From: VGSG01 sp040756375
Lineage (GTDB): Bacteria; Desulfobacterota; Desulfomonilia; Desulfomonilales; Desulfomonilaceae
Reading direction: 5' to 3'
NCBI GenBank assembly: GCA_040756375.1
Contig: JBFLZC010000014.1
Location: 1 to 64,000, forward strand
Length of the DNA stretch: 64,000 bases
Shown here: positions 46,147 to 54,985 of the stretch, one piece after another
Position numbering within the stretch: position 1 is the first letter of the stretch
Layout of the letters: every line of letters starts with the position of its first letter
Program-made: the position numbers and the translations under genes
The notes under the pieces: generated by a model
Database searches by the model: none
The model's input: the letters and a program-made list of their open reading frames with translations, nothing else
Told to the model about the DNA's origin: nothing

Positions 46147-46947
46147 ATGAGTGTGCGTAAATCTGGCAGCCTTTTGCGAAATCGTATAGCGACTTACGTA
46201 TCCCAGCTCTTTGAGGATCGGTTGCCGCCGCAGCCAGAGTCTCGACTAATTTCAGATGCAGGTCGGTTCTGGGCGGCCAGTGACGGCGACCCGGATCTGC
46301 GGGATTTGTCCCACTGGGCCGGGGAAGGGCGGTGGGCCGACCGGGAGGCCTGGGAGCGAATCGGCCGTGCCCATTGGAGGATGTTTGAGCGGCTTTGCGT
46401 CCTGGCCGAATGCGAAAAGCGCGTTGAAAGCATGGCCGAATGGGGACCCGGAGGCGGCGCGAACGCTATCAGTTTCTGTCGCGTAATTCCCCGATTCTAC
46501 GGTATCGACATCTCGCAAGCCAATTTGGAACAGTGTCAGTGCCAGGTTCGCGAGCATGGTTTGCGGGGCTTCACCCCTGTGCTCATTCCTGGTGACCGCC
46601 CCGAAGAATGCGAGCAGGCGATTGGCGAGCCGGTGGAATTCTTCCTGTCCACCGCGGTCTATCAGCACTTTCCGAGCCGAAATTACGGTATCAGGGTCAC
46701 TCGAATCGCTCATCGGCTCCTGACTGACAATGGAATTGCCCTGATTCAGGTCCGTTACGACGATGGAGACCGAGCCCATCGGTCCAAAACCAGGAATTAT
46801 GCGGATCAGGCGCTCAGCTTCACCACGTGGACTATCGAAGATTTTTGGGCAGTGGCGGACGACTGCGGCTTCGAGCCTTTGGCAGTCAGATTGGACACTG
46901 ATGCCAAGTATGCGTACTACTTTCTGAAAAAGAGGATACTCACGTGA
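46147..46947 (+). CDS. Class I SAM-dependent methyltransferase
   Basis: The 266-aa protein has a motif I-type glycine loop MAEWGPGGGANAISF, YGIDISQANLEQC for the acidic loop, and FFLSTAVYQHFPS near motif IV. It lies immediately before the NeuB-like gene, with stop and start overlapping (GTGA), so it probably methylates the same glycan or sugar. Confidence 0.8.
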   Translation: MSVRKSGSLLRNRIATYVSQLFEDRLPPQPESRLISDAGRFWAASDGDPDLRDLSHWAGEGRWADREAWERIGRAHWRMFERLCVLAECEKRVESMAEWGPGGGANAISFCRVIPRFYGIDISQANLEQCQCQVREHGLRGFTPVLIPGDRPEECEQAIGEPVEFFLSTAVYQHFPSRNYGIRVTRIAHRLLTDNGIALIQVRYDDGDRAHRSKTRNYADQALSFTTWTIEDFWAVADDCGFEPLAVRLDTDAKYAYYFLKKRILT

Positions 46948-47816
46948 CGCGAGAAGTGGTCGTGGCAGGATGTCCGATAGGAGACGGACATCCTGTGTAC
47001 ATCATTGCGGAGATCGGCATTAATCACAACGGCGATCCGGAAATAGCCCGAAAGCTCATCGATGCCGCGGTGCTCGCGGGCGCGAGTGCGGTGAAATTCC
47101 AGAAACGCACGCCAGAATTGTGCGTGCCTTCGGAACAGAGGGACATCCTTCGAGAGACACCGTGGGGGCTCATCACGTACATGGATTACCGGTACAAGGT
47201 GGAATTCGGACAAAGCGAATACACGGAAATCGACCGGTACTGCAAGGAGCGAGGCATCCCGTGGTTTTCCTCATCCTGGGACGAGCCGTCAGTTGAGTTC
47301 ATGGAGCAATTCGATCCGATCTGCCACAAAGTTGCGTCCGCGTGCTTGAGTGATGACAATTTGCTGCGAACGATAAACGCCACCGGCCGCCCCGTAATCC
47401 TTTCAACGGGCATGTCCACCTTGGAACAGATTCGTCATGCCGTCTCTTTGCTCGACCCGGAACGGCTCTTGTTGGCGCATTGCACCAGCACGTACCCGTG
47501 CGGCATTGGCGAACTCAACCTGAGGATGATCCGGACGCTCAAAGCTGAGTTTGAGTGTCCTGTGGGATACTCAGGCCATGAAGTGGGGCTGCCTCCCTCT
47601 TATGCGGCTGTCGCGCTCGGCGCAAATTTCGTGGAACGCCACATCACCCTTGATCGGGCCATGTGGGGAACCGATCAGGCCGCGTCGGTCGAGCCTTGGG
47701 GTTTTATGCGATTGGTGCGCGACATTCGAGTCATCGAGCAGGCAATGGGCGATGGGGTGAAAAAGGTCTACGACAGCGAGCTCCCGCTCATTGAAAAATT
47801 GAGGCTTAACAAATAG
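46944..47816 (+). CDS. neuB: N-acetylneuraminate synthase-like (NeuB), lacking the SAF domain
   Basis: The 290-aa TIM-barrel has the NeuB signature HPVYIIAEIGINHNGDPE, GASAVKFQKRTP, HCTSTYPCG and VGYSGHEVG. It should condense phosphoenolpyruvate with a manNAc-type sugar to give a nonulosonic acid. Family members are typically about 340-350 aa with a C-terminal antifreeze-like SAF domain; here the protein stops just after the barrel. Whether the SAF function is lost or supplied elsewhere is unclear. GTG 46944 overlaps the previous stop. Confidence 0.88.
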   Translation: MTREVVVAGCPIGDGHPVYIIAEIGINHNGDPEIARKLIDAAVLAGASAVKFQKRTPELCVPSEQRDILRETPWGLITYMDYRYKVEFGQSEYTEIDRYCKERGIPWFSSSWDEPSVEFMEQFDPICHKVASACLSDDNLLRTINATGRPVILSTGMSTLEQIRHAVSLLDPERLLLAHCTSTYPCGIGELNLRMIRTLKAEFECPVGYSGHEVGLPPSYAAVALGANFVERHITLDRAMWGTDQAASVEPWGFMRLVRDIRVIEQAMGDGVKKVYDSELPLIEKLRLNK

Positions 47817-47830
47817 GGGTCGCTTCAGAG

Positions 47831-48679
47831 GTGGGCTGGAAAGAATTAGCTCGATCTGTGATCCCATGGGTGGTGCCACCCAAGATCGCGGATCTGCTCC
47901 GAACTCGTCTGATCGCTCGCATCGTTTCGGACCCGGAGCTGAAACGAAATCAAGCGCTCTTCAACCGTCATGTCGGTCAACGATGCTTCATTCTTGCCAC
48001 CGGTCCGTCAATCCGCGCTCAGGATCTCGCCGTTCTGCAAGGCGAGGTCTGCATCGGGCTCTCTAATTTTTTTGTGCACCCTGACTTTGCCACGATTCAG
48101 CCGGCTTACTATTGCTCGGTTGGGCACCACGATCCGCTTCCTATGGACGGATGGACCGCGTGGCTCGCTGAGTTGGCCTCGGCTACCAAGGGATCGACGC
48201 TTTTCTTTGGGTTAGGAGAGCGAGATCGAATTCGTGCCAACCCGCACTTCAATCAGGATCGGGTCTTCTTTGTGCAGTTCAATGAGTCTGGTGATTCGAT
48301 CCCCATACGCCGACCGGATTTGACACGGCCGCTTCCCATGCCGCAGTCCGTGACGATCATGGCGCTGAGTATAGCGCTATACTTAGGATTCCAACGCATA
48401 TATCTGCTTGGGTGCGATCACGATTGGCTGCAGCACATTGGCGAAAGCTCCCATTTCTATGACGAGCGCGAGCACGCGGTGGTGAGAGCAGGTTATGATG
48501 AATGGTCCGGCCTGGACCTGGAACAGGTTTGCCTCAGTCATGTCGTTCTCTGGCGGCAATACAAGGCATTGAATACCATAGCTGCGTCCCTAGGAACCGA
48601 GATCTTCAATGCCACACCGAGCGGCCTCCTGGACATCTTCCCCCGCGTCCGGCTGGAGTCGCTCTTCCCGCCCCACTGA
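47831..48679 (+). CDS. GT42/DUF115-like protein, possible nonulosonyl transferase
   Basis: The 282-aa product has CFILATGPSI near residue 50, resembling the (G/A)xGPS loop of GT42 sialyltransferases and DUF115/Maf proteins, and IALYLGFQRIYLLGCDHDWL, which parallels the ALGYKEIYLSGID region of CstII-type sialyltransferases. A HFYDE follows. It lies 15 bp after the NeuB-like gene in the same operon. The fold resemblance is by motif only. A transferase for the nonulosonic acid made next door is a reasonable inference, not shown. Confidence 0.55.
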   Translation: MGWKELARSVIPWVVPPKIADLLRTRLIARIVSDPELKRNQALFNRHVGQRCFILATGPSIRAQDLAVLQGEVCIGLSNFFVHPDFATIQPAYYCSVGHHDPLPMDGWTAWLAELASATKGSTLFFGLGERDRIRANPHFNQDRVFFVQFNESGDSIPIRRPDLTRPLPMPQSVTIMALSIALYLGFQRIYLLGCDHDWLQHIGESSHFYDEREHAVVRAGYDEWSGLDLEQVCLSHVVLWRQYKALNTIAASLGTEIFNATPSGLLDIFPRVRLESLFPPH

Positions 48680-48750
48680 TCCCCCTAACGATTCCTTCCT
48701 TCCAGGCTTCTCTTATCTTCCCAAGCCTATATTGCACAGCAGTTCCCGCT

Positions 48751-50130
48751 TCATCTCGCCCGCATTAGATAGATAGTCCGTTCGGAAAGCGCAACTGGCA
48801 TGGATTCCATGATCTCAAATTGGTTGGAAAAGGCGGTCTCAAAGCCTTCTTGCGTATAGCTCGGGAAGATGTCTTCGCGGGTCGCGAGCATTCTCTGCAC
48901 CTGAGAATCGCTCTTCGGGACGAATTCGATGATAAGGAAGGTGCAGAGCCCGCGCAGCAAATCGGCGATGCTGTTCAGCGGCACGTTGTTCGCAATGGCA
49001 AGGTGATGAACCAAAGCCAGGGCCATGACCAGGTCTGGGTGCTCTCTGCGAAACAATGCCTTTCTTTCGGTATTGGCCCAACCAAGATCTGGACTCGGAT
49101 TGGTGAGATCCAGAAGCAGAGGCAAAATGCTCTTCTCGGCTTTCTTTACGCACTCCTGATAATTGAGTTCCACGGCCGCGGGGTCCATGTCGAACGCGAC
49201 GGTGTGTATGCCCAAGTCACCCGCAATACGGCTGAACACACCGGTGTTCGCACCGAGATCCCATACCTTTGACGGTCGAGCTGTTTCGAGGAATCGAGCA
49301 ACTATGGCTCTCTTACTTTCGAACGCCTCGTCGCCGTAGTTTGTCTTCTCGTAGTAATCGGCCCATTCCGTGGCCCCAGGCTTCCATTTGAGTTTATTTA
49401 CTGCTCGCTGAAGAATGTAAAGGGTGGCTCCAGGGTCTGTCCCTCGTCCCTTCATAGAGCGATCCTTCTGCACTTTCTCCCCATAGTGCTTCTGAAACCT
49501 CGCATGAAGATGGATGGTAAATCCCAGTGACAAGGAAAGCCACGTCCGGCAAGGCAGTAGAGAGCTCGCCAGATCCACGGGAATTCCGTCCAAGTAAATT
49601 CGCAGCAGTTGAGTAAGGCGTGCGTCCTTATGCCGTGCCAGAGCCAGAGGTGCGATGAAGTGCTGACAGAACTGCCGAAAGCCGATCCAGGGTCGGCCGA
49701 TCGATCTTTCGAAAGAAAGGGTATCGATGAATATGGGCCTCCAATCGCTGAACTGCACGTTGTACGCACTGCAATCCTTCAAAGACATTCCGAATTGCAG
49801 GGCCCGTTGCTGGATCGTCAAGGTGAGCTCCGCCGCAGCCTTGAGCTGGCTGAAGCACCATTCATAGGGATAGGATACGAACGGGATCGGCTCGGGTTTG
49901 ATCACGACGTACGCATCATCAGAGATGCGCATGGACAGGCCCATTTCCCGGTGGGGGACCAGGAGACCCTCCTTGACGAGCGAATCGTACAAACCGCTCT
50001 GCATCAATTGGTCATAATCTTCCTTGTAAGAACGGTTGACCTGTCGGTACAGCTCTCCGTTCCTATAGAAGAGGCATCCGCTCGGATCGCGGAATGAGCC
50101 GGGATCTTTATGGAAATTAGTCTCGTTCAT
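48751..50130 (-). CDS. Kinase-like domain fused to SAM methyltransferase
   Basis: The 459-aa product has two parts. The N-terminal 240 residues include DCSAYNVQF (D119, N124) and IFIDTLSFE (D136), in the spacing of the catalytic D..N..D of aminoglycoside-kinase/protein-kinase-like folds. From about residue 290 is a methyltransferase motif I, VWDLGANTGVFSRIA, then VAFDMDP and LVMALALVHHLA. The two together resemble larger methyltransferases with a degenerate kinase-like head. A AAAGGAC ribosome-binding site precedes the ATG. It is convergent to the glycan operon and closes the cluster. Confidence 0.7.
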   Translation of the reverse strand: MNETNFHKDPGSFRDPSGCLFYRNGELYRQVNRSYKEDYDQLMQSGLYDSLVKEGLLVPHREMGLSMRISDDAYVVIKPEPIPFVSYPYEWCFSQLKAAAELTLTIQQRALQFGMSLKDCSAYNVQFSDWRPIFIDTLSFERSIGRPWIGFRQFCQHFIAPLALARHKDARLTQLLRIYLDGIPVDLASSLLPCRTWLSLSLGFTIHLHARFQKHYGEKVQKDRSMKGRGTDPGATLYILQRAVNKLKWKPGATEWADYYEKTNYGDEAFESKRAIVARFLETARPSKVWDLGANTGVFSRIAGDLGIHTVAFDMDPAAVELNYQECVKKAEKSILPLLLDLTNPSPDLGWANTERKALFRREHPDLVMALALVHHLAIANNVPLNSIADLLRGLCTFLIIEFVPKSDSQVQRMLATREDIFPSYTQEGFETAFSNQFEIMESMPVALSERTIYLMRAR

Positions 50131-50207
50131 GTCCTTTTTCAGATCGGTGCAGGAGAGGGACCTAAAGCAGCTGCCAAGATTCTTGTCCGATTAGCAGGAA
50201 TAACGCC

Positions 50208-50267
50208 GTCACCCCGGACTTGATCCGGGGTCCAGATTCTGGATTCCTGCTTTCGCAGGAATGACGG
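50208..50267. repeat. Palindromic intergenic repeat
   Basis: Two hairpins are present: ccccgga/tccgggg at 50212-50230 and attcctgc-tttc-gcaggaat at 50243-50262. This tcaccccggacttgatccgggg type of repeat is common in Proteobacteria. Similar tcattcc.gcggaggcggg pieces lie at about 59513-59540. The rest of 50131-50543 (413 bp) holds nothing else that I recognise. Confidence 0.6.
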
Positions 50268-50543
50268 AGAAGATTCGCGTCACGACGAACCTTGCGGATG
50301 GTCCACTTCAGGTGGGCAAATGGACATCATTTTCGGCAACTGCCCTAAAAGGCTTCCCCGGCGACTCTTCAAGACGGTCCCAGTCCTTGCAATCTGCTCT
50401 GCGCCTTCGGCCGCTCGGCCTGATCATGGCCCATTTCCTCGGCCCAGTCCAGAAACTTTAATAATTGGTTGCAACAATCGAAAAATAAAGGTATTTTCTT
50501 TGGGAAATCTGCGGACGGATCGTCGTTTCTTGCCGGAGGAACC

Positions 50544-51458
50544 GTGCACTTTGATGAGGCTGTAAAACTCTTTGTTCGTCATCTTGAAACAGAGCGGCTC
50601 CGTTCTGCGGAAACGGTTCGAGCTTATCTGGCGGATTTGAGGGATTTTCGCTCGTATCTTGAAGCCCACGGGGCGCCGGAAAGTGTATCTCAGATTGACG
50701 CCTTGCACGTCCGCGGCTTTCTTGCAAGCCGATTCGGAAAGGTCAAGAAGGTCACCATGGGACGAAAGCTCGCTGCCGTCCGGACGTTTTTTCGATTCTT
50801 GCAGCGAGAGCGGCTGGTCACCGGCATCCCTGCCGCGGGAATACGAGCGCCGAAGCGAGAGAAGCCGGTGCCGCGGGCGCTCAGCGTGGATGAAATGGAC
50901 CGATTCTTTGGTCGTAATCCCGAAATGGCCAAGCGCGACTTGGCTGTTTTCGAGCTTTTGTATTCATCCGGGCTCCGGGTAGGGGAATTGACCGGATTGA
51001 AGATTCAGGATTTGGATCTCAAGAATGGCTGGGTGCGAGTCGTGGGAAAAGGGAGCAAAGAGCGGTACGTGCCGGTGGGCTCCAAAGCGATCAAGGCTAT
51101 TGAAGAATATCTTTCTTTGCGGGATCTGCTCCTTGCGCAGAAGCGCCCGTGGACGGATTCGGAAGCCCTCTTTGTGAACCAACGGGGTGGGCCGTTGTCT
51201 TCACGAACCGTCCGACGTATACTCAAGGCGTATTTGGATGCAGCAGGACTGAAGAGGGACGCATCTCCACACACTTTTAGACATTCGTTTGCGACGCACC
51301 TCTTGGTTGGAGGAGCGGACCTCCGATCCATCCAGGAGCTACTCGGCCATGCAAGCCTTTCCACAACTCAACGCTACACCAGGGTGGATCTGGGCAGACT
51401 CATGGAGGTCTACGACAAGGCGCATCCTAGAAGCGGCTCGAATAAGAAGGGCTCATAG
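50544..51458 (+). CDS. xerC: Tyrosine recombinase XerC
   Basis: The 304-aa recombinase has an N-terminal SAM-like core-binding domain (DEAVKLFVRHLETERLRSAE) and a complete catalytic set: R in SSGLRVGEL, K in GKGSKERYVP, HxxR in HTFRHSF, H in LGHASL and nucleophile Tyr in TTQRYTRV. It resolves chromosome dimers at dif together with XerD. GTG 50544 lies four bases after GGAGG and begins the protein exactly where family members start; the frame upstream is non-conserved. Adjacency to hslVU, a common bacterial arrangement, supports XerC rather than an island integrase. Confidence 0.88.
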   Translation: MHFDEAVKLFVRHLETERLRSAETVRAYLADLRDFRSYLEAHGAPESVSQIDALHVRGFLASRFGKVKKVTMGRKLAAVRTFFRFLQRERLVTGIPAAGIRAPKREKPVPRALSVDEMDRFFGRNPEMAKRDLAVFELLYSSGLRVGELTGLKIQDLDLKNGWVRVVGKGSKERYVPVGSKAIKAIEEYLSLRDLLLAQKRPWTDSEALFVNQRGGPLSSRTVRRILKAYLDAAGLKRDASPHTFRHSFATHLLVGGADLRSIQELLGHASLSTTQRYTRVDLGRLMEVYDKAHPRSGSNKKGS

Positions 51459-51477
51459 ACGCACGAGCGCTTCTATA

Positions 51478-51502
51478 TGGGCGCACGGCCATGCGCCCCT
51501 AC
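51478..51502. repeat. Palindromic repeat (gggcgcacggcc-atgcgcccct)
   Basis: A near-perfect palindrome between xerC and hslV. The same unit, perfect, is found at 63343-63370. Confidence 0.55.
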
Positions 51503-51563
51503 AACAGGGTTTTGGAACCCGGACACTGCTGACACGCCTAGCCGGGAAATACGAGACAAGCGC

Positions 51564-52106
51564 ATGAAGGCTGATCGAATCAGATCTACTACGGTTCTGT
51601 GCGTCCGTCGTGGAGAAGCGGTGGTCATAGCAGGCGACGGCCAGGTCTCCATCGGGAATACGGTCGTGAAACACTCGGCTCGCAAGGTAAGGCGAGTGGG
51701 CAAAGACGACAAGATCCTGGCAGGCTTTGCAGGCTCCACCGCGGATGCTCTGACGCTGCTTGAGAAATTCAACGAGATGCTGGAGAAGTATCCGAACAAT
51801 CTCACCCGCGCTTCGGTGGAGCTCGCCAAGCTCTGGCGCACCGACCGGATGCTCCGGAGGCTCGAAGCCTTACTTATCGTCGCTGACAAGAGCAAGACCC
51901 TCCTTATTTCGGGAACCGGGGATGTGGTCGAGCCCGACGACGGCGTTGTCGCCATCGGGTCCGGCGGCAATTACGCGCTGGCTTCCGCTCGTGCGCTCCT
52001 GGCGCATACGGAGCTGCCTCCTGCCGATATAGCGCGAATCTCATTGCAGATCGCAGCCGACATCTGCGTGTACACCAATGACAGCCTGGTCATGGAGGAG
52101 TTATAG
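51564..52106 (+). CDS. hslV: ATP-dependent protease subunit HslV
   Basis: The 180-aa protein matches the HslV proteasome-like peptidase. A short propeptide is followed by STTVLCVRRGEAVVIAGDGQ, with the catalytic Thr at the TT pair, and later ARKVRRVG and GSGGNYALASARALL. HslV forms a double hexamer that works with HslU to degrade misfolded and regulatory proteins in the cytoplasm. ATG 51564 is chosen; the upstream frame runs through the palindromic spacer. hslU follows after 69 bp. Confidence 0.95.
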   Translation: MKADRIRSTTVLCVRRGEAVVIAGDGQVSIGNTVVKHSARKVRRVGKDDKILAGFAGSTADALTLLEKFNEMLEKYPNNLTRASVELAKLWRTDRMLRRLEALLIVADKSKTLLISGTGDVVEPDDGVVAIGSGGNYALASARALLAHTELPPADIARISLQIAADICVYTNDSLVMEEL

Positions 52107-52175
52107 GGGCACGCTACGTAAGCGCAGCGTCTATGCGGGATATTGTTCTCTGATTTCTAGGGAAGGTGCGGAAGG

Positions 52176-53591
52176 GTGAAGATCGAACAGCTCGCAACAA
52201 CAGAATCCGACGCGTATATGGAAACCTTGACCCCACGGCAGATCGTGGCGGAACTGGACAAATACATCATCGGCCAGGACAACGCGAAGCGCATGGTGGC
52301 CATTGCGCTGCGAAATCGGTGGCGACGGCGGCAAGTCCCTGAGGAGCTCAGGGATGAAATCGTTCCGAAAAACATTATCCTGATCGGCCCAACCGGTGTG
52401 GGCAAGACAGAGATCGCCCGAAGGCTCGCCAAACTCGCGCAATCGCCATTCATTAAGGTCGAAGCGTCCAAGTTCACCGAAGTGGGCTATGTGGGCCGAG
52501 ATGTGGAATCCATGATCAGGGATCTGCTCGAAATCGGCATCAACATGGTCAAGGAAGAGGAGTACGAGAAGGTCCGCGGCAAGGCCGAAGAGCACGCTGA
52601 GGAGCGGCTGCTGGACATTCTTTTGCCCACTAGATCTCCAAAGCGACCGACGCGGAGACTGGTGGGGGTTCCCGCTGCACCAGGGACCGAAGACGATCTG
52701 GAAGTTGCGCAGCGCACAAGGGATAAATTCAAGAAGATGCTGAAATCAGGCAGGCTTGACGACCGAGATGTGGAAATCGAAACGCAAGTCAGCGCGCTGC
52801 CCATCGTTGAAGTGTTCACTCCCGCGGGCATGGAGGAGATGGACATCAACCTGAAGGACATGTTCTCCAGCATACTGCCCAGTAAGACCAAACGCCGGAG
52901 GGTCAAGGTTCCGGAAGCGCTGCAGATCCTCGTTCAAGAGGAGCTGGACAAGCTCATCGATGCCGACAAGGTGATTCAACTGGCAAAGCAACGAGTGGAA
53001 CAAACCGGTATGGTCTTCATAGACGAGCTGGACAAGGTCGCGGGCTCTTCGACGATACACCACGGCCCGGATGTTTCACGGGAAGGAGTCCAGCGTGATT
53101 TGCTCCCAATCATTGAAGGGAGCACGGTGAGCACCAAGCACGGAGTAGTGCGCACCGACCATATTCTCTTTATCGGGGCCGGCGCATTTCACATGTCTAA
53201 GCCATCGGACCTGATCCCGGAGCTCCAGGGGCGATTTCCGCTGAGGGCCGAGCTCTCCGCTCTGACCAGGGGCGACTTCGTGCGTATCCTCACCGAACCG
53301 AGGAACGCGCTGGTAAAGCAGTATGAGGAACTCCTCGGCACAGAAAGCGTAACGCTGGAATTCACCGCGGACGCGGTAGAAGAAATCGCGCGGCTAGCTG
53401 AAGAGGTCAACGAGCGAGCGGAAAACATCGGCGCGCGGCGCTTGCACACCATCCTGGAGAAACTCCTGGAAGAAGTCTCGTTCGAAGCGCCGCACATGAC
53501 CGGAGTCACGGTCACCGTGACGCCCGAAATGGTACGCCAACGGCTCCAAGAAATCGTCAAGAGCGAAGACCTGAGCCGCTTTATTCTGTGA
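52176..53591 (+). CDS. hslU: ATPase subunit HslU of the HslUV protease
   Basis: The 471-aa AAA+ ATPase starts with LTPRQIVAELDKYIIGQ, then Walker A GPTGVGKTEIARRLAKLA, the I-domain, Walker B MVFIDELDKV, and ends in RFIL, the C-terminal tail that activates HslV. GTG 52176 follows GGAAGG; ATG 52218 would shorten the N-terminus to the more usual point but has no good ribosome-binding site. It unfolds substrates and feeds them to HslV. Confidence 0.95.
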   Translation: MKIEQLATTESDAYMETLTPRQIVAELDKYIIGQDNAKRMVAIALRNRWRRRQVPEELRDEIVPKNIILIGPTGVGKTEIARRLAKLAQSPFIKVEASKFTEVGYVGRDVESMIRDLLEIGINMVKEEEYEKVRGKAEEHAEERLLDILLPTRSPKRPTRRLVGVPAAPGTEDDLEVAQRTRDKFKKMLKSGRLDDRDVEIETQVSALPIVEVFTPAGMEEMDINLKDMFSSILPSKTKRRRVKVPEALQILVQEELDKLIDADKVIQLAKQRVEQTGMVFIDELDKVAGSSTIHHGPDVSREGVQRDLLPIIEGSTVSTKHGVVRTDHILFIGAGAFHMSKPSDLIPELQGRFPLRAELSALTRGDFVRILTEPRNALVKQYEELLGTESVTLEFTADAVEEIARLAEEVNERAENIGARRLHTILEKLLEEVSFEAPHMTGVTVTVTPEMVRQRLQEIVKSEDLSRFIL

Positions 53592-53615
53592 CCACGGGCC
53601 GTTCTTGAGAGAGCA

Positions 53616-53655
53616 CCGGGGGAAACTTTTTTGCTTACAAAAAAGTCTCCCCCGG
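53616..53655 (+). terminator. Strong hairpin terminator after hslU
   Basis: An 18-base stem (ccgggggaaacttttttg with one mismatch to its partner) encloses a 4-base loop, 24 bases after the hslU stop. It is related to the long hairpin repeats elsewhere. The rest of 53592-53885 holds nothing that I recognise. Confidence 0.6.
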
Positions 53656-53885
53656 CCCCCTTTCAAAAAACGCCACCTGGCGAGCGTTGACTTTTGGCGA
53701 AAAAACAGCCGGTTCTCGCAAGTAATCAGGGATTCATACGTGGAGTGATCCCGCTAGACGCGGGACCGGCTGATCCGGCAATGTGACCTCGCACGGAGAA
53801 GTGCTCAGGATCTCATTATGACTTTGGCCTTCAAGCTCTACACGTAACCGAGAAGATAAGTATTTTGTGCCTGCTGCGAGTTGCT

Positions 53886-54161
53886 ATGGGGTGCTACTGC
53901 GCTGAACGAAAGAAGAACGTCGGACTTGCCGAACTGATGAAGGACATTCCGGAAGGCTACTGCGGCATCTGCAATGTCTGCGGCAAGCCCGGACACACGC
54001 GGGGCCATCCTTCGCTCCCGACAACCGGAGCGTGGTGTGACGAGCACTGGGCGCAACTGACATCGCATCCCACCATCACCCTTGACCGGATCGTCATGGT
54101 TGTCATCATCCTCATCTTTGCAGTCACGCTCGGCTTGGCTATTTATCGATGGGTGTTTTGA
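53886..54161 (+). CDS. Small cysteine-rich protein with C-terminal membrane helix
   Basis: The 91-aa product has CYC near the start, then CGICNVCGKPGH and WCDEHW, a likely zinc site (several CxxC plus His), and a single C-terminal helix (VMVVIILIFAVTLGLAIYRW). This is the layout of a tail-anchored zinc protein facing the cytoplasm. I do not recognise a family. ATG 53886 is used; TTG 53865 is possible. Confidence 0.55.
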   Translation: MGCYCAERKKNVGLAELMKDIPEGYCGICNVCGKPGHTRGHPSLPTTGAWCDEHWAQLTSHPTITLDRIVMVVIILIFAVTLGLAIYRWVF

Positions 54162-54239
54162 CGATTCGGTGCAAAGCGCCCGCTTAATTAATCCTAGGAC
54201 CTAGGCGCGGCCAAACGATGAAAGGCCCTCTGATTCATA

Positions 54240-54364
54240 CACGGACCTGCCAAAGCTCAGGTCCGTGGCACCCCGGGCCGATATTGATGGATGTTGGGTG
54301 CCACTGACCTGGTGTCCAGGTCAGTGCTGCCTCGGTTACAACGCCATCCTCACCCTTTGAAAAC
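54240..54364. repeat. Double-hairpin intergenic repeat, copy 2
   Basis: Reverse-complement copy of 22351-22474: cacggacctg/caggtccgtg, a spacer (cgggccgatattgat...), then cactgacctgg/ccaggtcagtg. Most of the ~124 bp agrees. The rest of 54162-54534 shows no gene. Confidence 0.65.
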
Positions 54365-54534
54365 GAGTCGGTACCAGACTCTGGTACGGCGTTCTGCCAA
54401 TTCCGAGTCCGTACAAGCCTCACCCCTGAGTCCACGCGCGGGACCCTGGGGAGAAATACGAGGCTCCTATGGATGCTGTCCCTGGTTCGGCAATCTCGCG
54501 AAGAGAGAAGTTGCCGGTCGCCGCGGTCCGTTTG

Positions 54535-54825
54535 TTAGCGTTTTCCGCTAGCGGCCCGCTTGGACGCCTTCAGGGGGTTCAGCATCTTTTCTTCCTGAGC
54601 GGCGGTAGAGCGTGAGGCGTGAGTGGCGAAGTTGCAATTGCCTCGGCTCCATTTTGCGGCGGGATTGGGAGCTACTGTGCAGAAGATGCCCTGTTCAAAG
54701 GTCTGGGCTTTGCCACAGCCATTGCATGAATCGACGACCGTATGGCAACGGCCGCCGTTGAAGGTGCACCCTTTGTTTGTCATGAACGCGCACTCGATGC
54801 CCTGCTTAAAGGTAGCGCACTGCAT
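54535..54825 (-). CDS. PxxKW family cysteine-rich protein
   Basis: The 96-aa protein has ten cysteines in a fixed layout (MQCATFKQG, CAF, CTFNGGRC, CNGCGK, FCTV), the PAAKW motif, CNFATH and a basic PLKASKRAASGK tail. This matches the PxxKW family of small cysteine-rich proteins from anaerobic Deltaproteobacteria; its function is not established. GGAGGAAAGAAT precedes the ATG at 54825. A metal-binding role is likely from the cysteines. Confidence 0.75.
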   Translation of the reverse strand: MQCATFKQGIECAFMTNKGCTFNGGRCHTVVDSCNGCGKAQTFEQGIFCTVAPNPAAKWSRGNCNFATHASRSTAAQEEKMLNPLKASKRAASGKR

Positions 54826-54985
54826 ATTCTTTCCTCCGGGGGGATCTTTGGGGAGGAGGACTCTCCCCAACGAGAATTAAATTTATTAGTCTACTCAGAT
54901 CCGAAAAAGATTCAAGAAAAATGTGCAGAATCGCGAAAAATTTATCAACCCCACCCTACCTCCTTGCTCGCACCTCCAACCCGCC

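Noticed and set aside
50544..51458. Integrase of a mobile element rather than XerC
   Set aside because: Length, full catalytic set, adjacency to hslVU and distance from the tRNA island favour the housekeeping recombinase.
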